NCBI RefSeq assembly: GCF_900107745.1
Contig: NZ_FNRO01000009.1
Location: forward strand, 147,230 to 211,229
Origin: Variovorax sp. YR216
GTDB taxonomy: Bacteria; Pseudomonadota; Gammaproteobacteria; Burkholderiales; Burkholderiaceae_C
Length of the DNA stretch: 64,000 nt
Direction: 5' to 3'
Within the stretch, counting starts at the first letter, position 1; each line of letters opens with the position of its first letter. Under the pieces are notes generated by a model. The model was not told the origin of the DNA. It ran no database searches and saw nothing but the letters and a program-made list of their open reading frames with translations. Both the position numbers and the translations under genes were made by a program. Shown one piece after another: positions 56,717 through 64,000 of the stretch.

Positions 56717-58855
56717 ATGGCGCCCAGCGGCAGTTCCGAAGTGGCTGATGGATATTGGCGGCGGCGCATGCTCGCGGCCGCGGTCGCGATATCGAGCTGT
56801 ACCTGCGCGTCGGCCCAGCATCCCTCGCAGCCTTCTCCGCGCATTTCCGTAGCACCCACGTCGCAGCGCGAGGCCGAAGCTGCAGCGGCGCTGCTCCGGC
56901 GCGGCCGCGATGCACTGCGCGCCGGGGATCGCTACGCCGCGCTCGCCGCCATCGCGCAGGCCCACCGCCTGGAGCCTGACAACGCCGAGATCGCGCAGGC
57001 CCTCGCCGATGTGCTGATGGAGCTGGGCGCACCCACCGCCGCGGCCGACGCGCTGGGCGCGCGCGCCGACCTGGGCGTGCGAAGCCGCGTCGCCGGGCAG
57101 TACGTGCGCTGGGCCACGCTGATCGAACCCCTTCCACCCGATCCGCGCCGGCGCTTCGACGACGTCGACCCCGCGCTGGGCCGACTCGACGCATTGCTGG
57201 CCGAAGCGCGTGCCGCCGATCCGCCGGATGCCGGCCTCCTCGTGCGTCTGCAGCGCGACCGCGCGGTGGCGTTGCGCCGCCGCGAACGCTGGCAGGACAC
57301 GGTCGACCAGGTCGCGCAACTGCGCGCGGCGGGCGATGTGCCGCCGGTCTTCGTGCTCGAGGCCGAGGCCGACGCGCTGCTTGCCTTGCGCCGCCCCCAG
57401 GACGCGCGACGCGCCTATGAAGAAGCCTTGCAGCGCCTGTCACCCGCCGAGCGCGACGACGAGGAAGGCCCGTGGTGGTCGCTCATGACGGGGCGCGCCT
57501 ATGCCGAGGTGGAAAGCGAGGACTTCGACGCCGCCTTCGCCACCGTCGATGCGCTGGTGGCGCGGGCAGGACCTCCGTGGCGGGGCGATGGCGAGTTGCA
57601 GACGCCGCGCGCCAACGACAAGTGGCTCGAAGCGCAGGCATTCGACGCCGCGTTGCACAGCTATGCAGACATGCCGGCGGCTGCCTGGGCGCGCATCGAG
57701 CCGCTCGCGCTGGGCGCGCCGGCCCTGCCATGGCTGCGAGCGCAGTCCGTCGATATCGAGGCGCAGCGCGGCTGGCTTCGCCGGGCCGAGCAGAACATCG
57801 ACATCGCCGCGGCCATGGCGCCCGAGGACTTCGGCATCCGCGTCGCGCAGGTGGACTCGGACATCCGGCGCCATCGCCTGCTGCGCGCCGACGAGCGCAT
57901 GGGGCCGGTGCTGGAGCAGGGCGCCGACATGCCGCGCGTGCAGGAGGTCAAGCGCGAGCTCGATGCTGCGATGGGCCCCAGCGTGCGCTTCGAACTGGGG
58001 GGCAGGGACACCTCGGGCGAGGCCGTGCGCGGTCCCGGCAACGGCTCGGACGCGAGCCTCGAAGTCCAGTCGGCCACCATCGCGGGCGTCTGGCGGCTGA
58101 TCGGCCTGGCCGACAACAGCACCGATTCGGTGGAAGAGGGCCGCGCCACGCGGCGGCGCCTCGGCGGCGGCGCGCAGGCGCGCTGGCCCGACTGGAAGCT
58201 GGTGGCGCTGGCATGGTCGCAGGACGGCTCGCTCAGCACCAGCGGCGGCTCGCTGGCCGCGCAGTGGGAGCCCACCGATCAATGGACCCTCGAGGCGGAT
58301 GCCGCGAAGCATTCGCCGGACGCGTCCTTGCGGGCCGATCTGCACGGCATCACTGCCGACTCGGTGCGCGGCGGGGCGCGCTATGCCTGGAACGAATCCT
58401 TCGGCGCGGGCCTTCAGTTGCAGCACATGGACTTCAGCGATGGCAACAATCGCCAGCAGGCGACCGTCGACGGCGTGCTCAAGCTGCTCGATCGCCCGCA
58501 CCTCGACATCACGCTCAAGCCGCGCATCGAGTGGCAAAGCAACAGCCTGGCGTTCACGCCATATTTCAGCCCCAAGGAATCGTGGCTCGGCTCGGTCGAG
58601 GCGCAGGTGGAGCATGTGATGTGGCGCGTCTACGAACGCACGTTCGTGCAGCGCCTCGGCCTGACGCTGGGCGTCTTCGAGCAGACCTTCTTCGGCAGCA
58701 AAGCGGTCGGCGGCGTGGCCTACGAGCAAAGCTGGCGCCACGATCCCTGGACCGAGGTGACCTGGGGCCTGGCGTGGACGAGCATGGTGTATGACGGCAA
58801 CCGCGAGCAGGCGCTGCGCGGCTACGTCAAGTTCGAGCACAGGTTCGGAAGATGA
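56717..58855 (+). CDS. pgaA: PgaA-like outer-membrane poly-GlcNAc exporter
   Basis: This 712-residue protein starts with a signal peptide (RRRMLAAAVAISSCTCASAQ). TPR-like repeats rich in Ala and Arg occupy about residues 50-400, followed by a beta-barrel-like C-terminus alternating polar and aromatic residues that ends in VKFEHRFGR. E. coli PgaA is about 800 residues, so this is shorter. It secretes partially deacetylated poly-beta-1,6-GlcNAc. An alternative start is ATG 56768. It overlaps pgaB by 4 bp. Confidence 0.85.
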   Translation: MAPSGSSEVADGYWRRRMLAAAVAISSCTCASAQHPSQPSPRISVAPTSQREAEAAAALLRRGRDALRAGDRYAALAAIAQAHRLEPDNAEIAQALADVLMELGAPTAAADALGARADLGVRSRVAGQYVRWATLIEPLPPDPRRRFDDVDPALGRLDALLAEARAADPPDAGLLVRLQRDRAVALRRRERWQDTVDQVAQLRAAGDVPPVFVLEAEADALLALRRPQDARRAYEEALQRLSPAERDDEEGPWWSLMTGRAYAEVESEDFDAAFATVDALVARAGPPWRGDGELQTPRANDKWLEAQAFDAALHSYADMPAAAWARIEPLALGAPALPWLRAQSVDIEAQRGWLRRAEQNIDIAAAMAPEDFGIRVAQVDSDIRRHRLLRADERMGPVLEQGADMPRVQEVKRELDAAMGPSVRFELGGRDTSGEAVRGPGNGSDASLEVQSATIAGVWRLIGLADNSTDSVEEGRATRRRLGGGAQARWPDWKLVALAWSQDGSLSTSGGSLAAQWEPTDQWTLEADAAKHSPDASLRADLHGITADSVRGGARYAWNESFGAGLQLQHMDFSDGNNRQQATVDGVLKLLDRPHLDITLKPRIEWQSNSLAFTPYFSPKESWLGSVEAQVEHVMWRVYERTFVQRLGLTLGVFEQTFFGSKAVGGVAYEQSWRHDPWTEVTWGLAWTSMVYDGNREQALRGYVKFEHRFGR

Positions 58856-60657
58856 TCGCCCGCAGCTCCCCGACTATCGCGTTTCGCGTCCTGGCGCGTG
58901 TACTGCTGCTGGCGTGTCTGTGCGTCGCCGCATCGTCCGCGTTCGCCGAGCAGCCCGCGCCGCAGCAGCGCGAATCGGCACCGACCTTCGTCGCGTTCGC
59001 CTTTCACGACATCGTGGACGCGGCGAAGGATCTGGACGACGACGGCGTGACTGCCGATCGGCTGGTCGGTTTCTTCGACTGGCTGCGCGGCAACGGATGG
59101 ACCCCCGTCTCGCTCGACGACATCGCGCGTGCGCGGCGCGGCGAGAAGCCGCTGCCGGCCAGGGCCGTGCTGCTCACGTTCGACGACGGCTACCGCAGCC
59201 TCTATACGCGCGTCTATCCGCTGGCGCTGGCCTATGGCTATCCGATCGTTGCGGCGCTGGTGGGCGACTGGCTGAACACGCCGCCAGGTGCCATGGTTCG
59301 CTACGGCGACCGCGAGGTGCCGCGCGAGCACTTCATCGACTGGGAGCAGGCGCGCGAGATGCAGCGCTCGGGGCTGGTGGAGTTCGCACTGCATACGCAG
59401 TCGCTGCATCGGGAGGTCCTCGGCAATCCGCAGGGCAACACCATGCCCGCGGCCGTGACGCGGCGCTATTCGCAAGGCGACGGCTACCAGAGCGAAGCGG
59501 CATTCGTGCAGGCGCTTCGCGCCGACCTGCAGACCGGCCGTGCGCTCCTGCAGCGCGAACTGGGCCGCGTGCCGCGCGCGCTGGTGTGGCCCTACGGCCG
59601 CTACAACGCGGCCGGCACGCAGGTGGCGCGTGATCTCGGCTTCGAGTTCGTGCTCACCCTCGACGTCGGCGCGACGCAGCTGCGCGATCCGCTGTTCATC
59701 GCCCGCTACCTGCCGACCTACAACCCGTCGCTCGCGGACCTGACGCGCAACCTGCAGCCCGATCCGAACAACCGGCGAATCGACCGGCTCGTCTGCCTCG
59801 ATCCGGGCGTCTTGTGGCGCAGCGATGCGGACGCCAGCAACGAGGCCCTGGGGGGCGCGATCGAACGTGCACGGGCGCTGGGTGTCACCGCGCTCGTGGT
59901 CGACGCTGTGCGCCGCGACAGCCAGGGGCGCATCGTCGCGGCGTGGTTCCCGACGCAGGAGCTGCCCCTCGCGGGCGACTGGCTCTCGCGCATCGCCTGG
60001 CAGATGCGGACCCGGGCGGGGGTCAGGGTCTATGTCCGCCTGCCGCACCGGGCCGCGCTGGCGGCGCTTGGCGACGAGGCGCGCGTGCAGCGCCTTTATG
60101 CCGACCTGGGCGGCATGGTGCCGCTGGATGGCTGGTTGCTGGAAGACGCCGATACACCGGCATCCCCGATGCGCTTCGCCGATCCGCCGCCGTTGTATGA
60201 ACACCGGCCCGGCATGTCGGCGAGCTGGTCCGCCTGGGTGCTGCGCACGCGCCGGCAGGCCATGCCAACCGCGCTGGCAGGGGCCGAAAGCGGGGACGCG
60301 CTGGGCTGGAAGGCATTCGCACTGCTGGATTCGGCCCGGCCGGGGCTGGAGTTGTTGTGGCTCGCACCGGCGGGAACGAACACGCCGCATCCGCTGGCCG
60401 ACATCAGCCTCGCCCCCGTGGCATTCGGAGATGCGCTGGCCGAAGAGCGGCTCGCAAGCGTCGACCCCCGGATGACGTACTGGTTCACCGGCGCCGCGCC
60501 GCCCGACGCGCGAGCGCTCAAGCGCACGGCGCTCGCCTATCAGAGCCGGGGCGCCGTCTCGATGGGCTGGTGTCCCGACGACCCCGTCGGCGACCTCCCG
60601 CGCGCGGCCATCGTGGCGCCGGGCGTGTCGGCCGCCGTGTTCCCGCTGCGGCGCTGA
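58852..60657 (+). CDS. pgaB: PgaB-like poly-GlcNAc N-deacetylase
   Basis: This 601-residue protein has a signal peptide ending AFAEQ. The N-terminal NodB domain shows FAFHDIVD, LLTFDDGYRS (metal Asp-Asp) and the metal His pair in LHTQSLHREV. The C-terminal half is a GH153-like barrel (PNNRRIDRLVCLDPGVLWRS) that binds or cuts dPNAG. It is shorter than the 672-residue E. coli protein. It overlaps pgaA by 4 bp and acts in the periplasm between PgaC and PgaA. Confidence 0.92.
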   Translation: MIARSSPTIAFRVLARVLLLACLCVAASSAFAEQPAPQQRESAPTFVAFAFHDIVDAAKDLDDDGVTADRLVGFFDWLRGNGWTPVSLDDIARARRGEKPLPARAVLLTFDDGYRSLYTRVYPLALAYGYPIVAALVGDWLNTPPGAMVRYGDREVPREHFIDWEQAREMQRSGLVEFALHTQSLHREVLGNPQGNTMPAAVTRRYSQGDGYQSEAAFVQALRADLQTGRALLQRELGRVPRALVWPYGRYNAAGTQVARDLGFEFVLTLDVGATQLRDPLFIARYLPTYNPSLADLTRNLQPDPNNRRIDRLVCLDPGVLWRSDADASNEALGGAIERARALGVTALVVDAVRRDSQGRIVAAWFPTQELPLAGDWLSRIAWQMRTRAGVRVYVRLPHRAALAALGDEARVQRLYADLGGMVPLDGWLLEDADTPASPMRFADPPPLYEHRPGMSASWSAWVLRTRRQAMPTALAGAESGDALGWKAFALLDSARPGLELLWLAPAGTNTPHPLADISLAPVAFGDALAEERLASVDPRMTYWFTGAAPPDARALKRTALAYQSRGAVSMGWCPDDPVGDLPRAAIVAPGVSAAVFPLRR

Positions 60658-60685
60658 TCGCGGCCAACGCTTGCGGAACCACATC

Positions 60686-61939
60686 ATGAGCTTCCAGGAC
60701 TTCATCGCCGCCTTCTGCTTCGGCTATCCGTTCGTGATGGCCTTCTACTGGATGAGCGGCGCCGTGCTCTACCACTGGCTGCGTGGACGCCACGAGCCCC
60801 GGCCCGAAACGCCGCCGAAGCTGGATGCCTACCCGGGGGTGTCGATCCTCGTGCCGTGTCACAACGAGGAAGACCTGCTGGCGGAGACCTTCGGCGCCCT
60901 GACCCGCATCGTCTACCCCGACTACGAGGTGATTGCGATCAACGACGGCTCGACCGACCGCACGGGTCCCTGGCTCGACGCGATCGCCGCGAAGATGCCC
61001 GAACTGCGCGTGGTGCATCTGGACAGCAATCAAGGCAAGTCCACTGCGCTCAACGCCGGGGCCCTCGCGGCAAGGCACGAACTGCTTCTGTGCATCGACG
61101 GCGATGCGTTGCTCGACCCGCATGCGGTGACGTGGATGGTGCGCCGCTTCCAGACCGATGCGCGCATCGGCGGGCTCACCGGCAATCCGCGCATCCGCAA
61201 CCGGGCGACGCTGCTGGGGCGCATCCAGGTCGGCGAGTTCTCCTCGATCGTGGGGCTCATCAAGCGCGCACAGACCGTCTACGGGTCGACCTTCACGGTC
61301 TCGGGCGTCATCTGCGCGTTCCGAAAGCGCGCACTGCAGGACGCCGGCTGGTGGTCGCGCGACGCGTTGACGGACGATGTCGACATCAGCTGGCGGGTCC
61401 AGATCGCCGGCTGGCGCATCGCCTTCGAGCCCAAGGCCTTGTGCTGGATCCTGATGCCCGAAACCCTGCGCGGCCTGTGGCGGCAGCGCCTGCGCTGGGC
61501 GGAAGGCGGCGCCACGGTGATGCTCAAGGTCGCGCCGCAGTTGCGCAAGCGTCCGCGCATGCTGCCGGTGTGGCTCAATCATTTCGCGGCGGTCATCTGG
61601 TCCTACGCCATTGCACTTGGCGTGATCGTCTGGGGCACGACGGCGTTTCTGGCGCCATGGGGCGTCGACTTCGCGGCGTTGTGGCCCGCTTTCGGCGTGC
61701 TGCCGCAGGGCTGGGGCGAGGTTCTGGCACTGACGTACCTGGCGCAGGCCGTTGTCAGTGCGCTGATCGACGAGCGCTTCGAGCCGGGCATCTCCCGCTC
61801 GCTGTTCTGGCTGGTCTGGTATCCGCTGGCGTTCTGGGCCTTGCAGGCGCTGAGTTCCATCGTCGGCTTCTGGCGCGCGATTCGCCATATCGGCCAGATG
61901 CGCGGCACCTGGGTCAGCCCCGACCGGGGCCTGCACTGA
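60686..61939 (+). CDS. pgaC: PgaC-like poly-beta-1,6-GlcNAc synthase
   Basis: This 417-residue GT2 glycosyltransferase with membrane segments at both ends has the family motifs INDGSTDRTG, DGDALLDP, LTDDVDISWR and RQRLRWAEGG (QxxRW), which supply metal, donor and acceptor sites. The start ATG 60686 is followed by MSFQDFIAAFCFGYPFVMAF. It makes the polymer from UDP-GlcNAc at the inner membrane with PgaD. It shares one base with the pgaD start. Confidence 0.93.
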   Translation: MSFQDFIAAFCFGYPFVMAFYWMSGAVLYHWLRGRHEPRPETPPKLDAYPGVSILVPCHNEEDLLAETFGALTRIVYPDYEVIAINDGSTDRTGPWLDAIAAKMPELRVVHLDSNQGKSTALNAGALAARHELLLCIDGDALLDPHAVTWMVRRFQTDARIGGLTGNPRIRNRATLLGRIQVGEFSSIVGLIKRAQTVYGSTFTVSGVICAFRKRALQDAGWWSRDALTDDVDISWRVQIAGWRIAFEPKALCWILMPETLRGLWRQRLRWAEGGATVMLKVAPQLRKRPRMLPVWLNHFAAVIWSYAIALGVIVWGTTAFLAPWGVDFAALWPAFGVLPQGWGEVLALTYLAQAVVSALIDERFEPGISRSLFWLVWYPLAFWALQALSSIVGFWRAIRHIGQMRGTWVSPDRGLH

Positions 61940-62484
61940 TGAGGAGCGAGACGTCGATGCAACCAACGATGCCAGCTGCTACCGACTCGGGCGCGCGCGC
62001 GGATGCACCGCCCGAACTCGTGACTTCGTTCGCGTGGCCGCCTTTGATTTTCCCAATGCAGGTGCCGTGGCCCGCTCGCGCGCGGGACATGCTGCTGACC
62101 CTTCTGGCGTGGCTGGCCTACGTCGTGATCCTGCGCAAGCCCATCGTGGGCTTCATCGCATGGGTGAGCCCCTCGCTGGGCGCGCGCCTGGAGGAAGTGA
62201 TCCCGATCGACTACAGCGTGGACACCACGCCCTATCTTTGGCTGGCGACGGGGCTCGTGCTGCTGCTGATCGTGAACGGCGTGCGGCGGCGAGGCTACCT
62301 CCGGCGTGCGCCGAGTGCTGACCACGATGTCCCGCCGCTGTCGCCCGAGGCGCAGTTCGAGAGCGCCGGCGTGCCCGTCGCACAACTGGGCGAGTGGCGC
62401 AGCGCGCGATGCCTGCACGTCCGCCACGGCGCCGACGGGCGGATCGAAGGTGCGGGCGTGACGTGTCCTGGTGGCCCACCCTGA
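61939..62484 (+). CDS. pgaD: PgaD-like accessory subunit of poly-GlcNAc synthase
   Basis: This 181-residue protein starts at ATG 61939 in TGATG, overlapping the pgaC stop. Two hydrophobic helices (LLTLLAWLAYVVIL and YLWLATGLVLLLIVNGV) flank a loop, as in PgaD, and a long basic C-terminal tail follows. The position and topology are the main evidence. PgaD binds cyclic-di-GMP with PgaC in E. coli; no diguanylate cyclase is in this window. Confidence 0.8.
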   Translation: MRSETSMQPTMPAATDSGARADAPPELVTSFAWPPLIFPMQVPWPARARDMLLTLLAWLAYVVILRKPIVGFIAWVSPSLGARLEEVIPIDYSVDTTPYLWLATGLVLLLIVNGVRRRGYLRRAPSADHDVPPLSPEAQFESAGVPVAQLGEWRSARCLHVRHGADGRIEGAGVTCPGGPP

Positions 62485-62493
62485 TCCGGCCGA

Positions 62494-62509
62494 GCGCCTT
62501 CGAAGGCGC
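62494..62509. other. Hairpin between pgaD and convergent gene
   Basis: GCGCCTTCGAAGGCGC is a perfect 16-bp palindrome 10 bp after pgaD, able to form a short stem with a tight loop. No T tract follows. It could serve both convergent transcripts. Confidence 0.4.
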
Positions 62510-62563
62510 GCTGCAGCAGTTCGCGGATTTCGATGCGCCGGGCCGGTCCGATGGGATGCGGAT

Positions 62564-63169
62564 TCAGCGTTCCAGCGCACCGCCGGCGAGCCACGCGGCG
62601 CCGCGGCGGTACAGGTCCTGCACCGCGTCGCCCTTCAGCATGGGCATGTCCATCTTGACCGTGTAGCCGATGCGCGTCTGGATCAATGCGAGGTGACGAT
62701 AGCCTTCGGGCATCGTGGCCAGCGCGGCCTGGTCGAGCGCCACGGTCGCGGACGGATCCACCGGGTCGATGCGGTCCTTCTCGTAGATCGGCTGGCGGTG
62801 CAGCAGCTTCCATTCGCCTCCGTGGCGCACGACGAAGTCATAGAAGCGCCCGGTGCACACCACGTCGCACAGCACGCCATCGACCTGGCCGCGCTGCGAG
62901 ATCGTCATCTTGGTTTGCGCGATGGCGCGGTCACCTGCGATGTCGATCGCCGAGCCGCCGAGGAAGTGAAGAATGCTCACGCCCTTGGCCCAGCCTTCCC
63001 GGGTGACCCGGATGAAGTCCGCGAAGGGGCCCTGGAACCAGGTCGCCATCATCACCCCGTCCGGATGCCAGACGGTCGCGAAACGCTCCCAGTCGCCGGC
63101 GTCGCGCCAGACGGCCCAGCGCTCGATCATCTGGCGGATTTCAAGCTCGTTCTTCAGCGTTTCGTTCAT
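62564..63169 (-). CDS. NTF2-like (SnoaL-type) protein
   Basis: This 201-residue protein starts at ATG 63169 (MNETLKNELEIRQMIERWAV). The segments WERFATVWHPDGVM and DVVCTGRFYDFVVR fit SnoaL/NTF2-like small-molecule binders or isomerases/dehydratases. GGAGAC precedes the ATG. It is 63 bp downstream of the UxaA-type gene on the same strand, perhaps cotranscribed. No catalytic role can be assigned. Confidence 0.85.
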   Translation of the reverse strand: MNETLKNELEIRQMIERWAVWRDAGDWERFATVWHPDGVMMATWFQGPFADFIRVTREGWAKGVSILHFLGGSAIDIAGDRAIAQTKMTISQRGQVDGVLCDVVCTGRFYDFVVRHGGEWKLLHRQPIYEKDRIDPVDPSATVALDQAALATMPEGYRHLALIQTRIGYTVKMDMPMLKGDAVQDLYRRGAAWLAGGALER

Positions 63170-63232
63170 GTCGTCTCCTGGAGGAGTGGGCAAGCTACAC
63201 GCGATTGCGCGGCGCGACAAGCGCAGGCGTGC

Positions 63233-64000
63233 TCAGGTCACCGGCGCCGGATTGAACAGCACGAGCGCGTTGTGCAGCTTCCACTGCTCGGCCCATGTCT
63301 TCTTCGTGCCGCTGGCCACGTCCAGCATGAGGCGAAACAGCTCCCAGCCCACCTCCTCGATGGTCACTTCGCCATCGGCGATGCGCCCGGCGTTCACATC
63401 CATCAGGTCATGCCAGCGCCGCGCCAGGTCGCTGCGCGTGGCCACCTTGATCACCGGCACCTCGGCCAGGCCATAGGGCGTGCCCCGCCCGGTGGTGAAC
63501 ACATGCAGGTTGATGCCCGCGGCCACCTGCAGCGTGCCGCAGATGAAGTCGCTCGCCGGCGTCGCCGCGTAGATCAGGCCCTTCTGCCGGACCTTCTCGC
63601 CCGGCGAGATCACCCCGGAGATCGGCGCGCTGCCCGACTTGACGATCGAGCCCATGGCCTTCTCCACGATGTTGGACAGCCCGCCCTTCTTGTTGCCCGG
63701 CGTGGTGTTGGCGCTGCGGTCCACGCGGCCCTTGTCCAGGTACGCGTCGTACCAGGCCATCTCGCGGATCATCGCCTCGGCCACCTCCGGCGTGGTCGCG
63801 CGCGCGGTGAGCTGGTCGATGCCGTCGCGCACCTCCGTGACCTCGGAGAACATCACGGTGGCCCCCGCGCGCACCAGCAGGTCGGTGCAAAAGCCCACCG
63901 CCGGATTGGCCGTGACCCCCGAGAACGCATCGCTGCCGCCGCACTGCACGCCCACCACCAGTTCGCTGGCGGGCACCGTCTCGCGCTGGCGTGCGTTCAG
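63233..64000 (-). CDS. UxaA/GarD-family dehydratase, 5' part cut by window edge
   Basis: The frame continues past the right edge (codons for NARQRETVPASE are still open at the end), so only the C-terminal part of at least 255 codons is seen. VVGVQCGGSDAFSGVTANP, SEVTEVRDGID, NTTPGNKKGGLSNIVEKAMG and TGRGTPYGLAEVPVIKVATR are hallmarks of altronate/galactarate dehydratases. The enzyme dehydrates sugar acids. The N-terminal SAF-type domain is presumably outside the window. Confidence 0.9.
   Translation of the reverse strand: MNARQRETVPASELVVGVQCGGSDAFSGVTANPAVGFCTDLLVRAGATVMFSEVTEVRDGIDQLTARATTPEVAEAMIREMAWYDAYLDKGRVDRSANTTPGNKKGGLSNIVEKAMGSIVKSGSAPISGVISPGEKVRQKGLIYAATPASDFICGTLQVAAGINLHVFTTGRGTPYGLAEVPVIKVATRSDLARRWHDLMDVNAGRIADGEVTIEEVGWELFRLMLDVASGTKKTWAEQWKLHNALVLFNPAPVT

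Noticed and set aside
62485..62563. A small gene between pgaD and the NTF2-like gene
   Set aside because: Only 79 bp, containing a palindrome and no start with a ribosome site.

Overview
The window is uniformly GC-rich, densely coded and bacterial. The gene set points to a Burkholderiales betaproteobacterium, most like the Comamonadaceae/Variovorax group: a Bug/TctC binding protein, many NMT1-type and spermidine-type ABC importers, FCD-type GntR regulators, hydantoinase-type ring hydrolases and a Pga polysaccharide operon. This taxonomic guess is inference; there is no rRNA or tRNA gene. I see no insertion sequence, phage, CRISPR array or replication origin.

Layout. 1-7.7 kb: an IlvD/Edd-type dehydratase (cut by the left edge) divergent from a MarR regulator, then a reverse-strand block with a nitrate/sulfonate/taurine-type ABC importer, a TauD-type dioxygenase, a dienelactone-hydrolase-like protein and an SDR dehydrogenase. 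A near-identical 22-bp element precedes both marR and the SDR, so this looks like one MarR regulon. 8-12.2 kb: a DUF2652 protein convergent with a membrane ferredoxin-cyclase fusion, a DoxX protein and an MFS carrier. 12.5-18.2 kb: a compact NAD plus pantothenate biosynthesis cluster, nadB-panD-panB-panC-nadC-nadA. 18.3-20 kb: an esterase and a DUF1275 membrane protein.

20-43 kb is the accessory heart of the window: a catabolic region for what is probably a nitrogen-containing ring compound. It has an MFS carrier, an arylmalonate decarboxylase/maleate isomerase-like enzyme, two very similar D-hydantoinase/dihydropyrimidinase paralogues, two Asp/Glu/hydantoin-racemase-fold proteins without the usual catalytic cysteines, an amidase, a PuuE-type deacetylase/allantoinase-like protein, two deaminase-type amidohydrolases, a CMP/dCMP-type deaminase, two complete ABC importers, an epimerase, an SDR and two FCD-GntR regulators. 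Three transcription units here start from sequences matching the sigma-54 -24/-12 consensus, each preceded by the motif TTGGATACAA (or a close variant). Two also have NtrC-like GGTGCA dyads about 80-105 bp upstream. This suggests nitrogen-limitation activation combined with substrate-specific GntR repression. The upstream MFS operon instead has a sigma-70 promoter whose -35 box lies inside a different palindrome.

43-56.6 kb: a Tat-exported sulfatase with a TetR regulator and an 18-bp palindrome, a CPA2 antiporter, an ABC importer with an NtaA/DszA-type flavin monooxygenase (sulfur or xenobiotic scavenging), a YihY protein, a bacterioferritin-like protein whose Shine-Dalgarno lies in a hairpin, a Bug binding protein plus M20 hydrolase under a divergent LysR gene, and a TIM-barrel amidohydrolase. 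56.7-62.5 kb: a tightly coupled pgaABCD-like operon for poly-beta-1,6-N-acetylglucosamine. The right end holds an NTF2-like protein and a UxaA/GarD-type dehydratase cut by the window edge.
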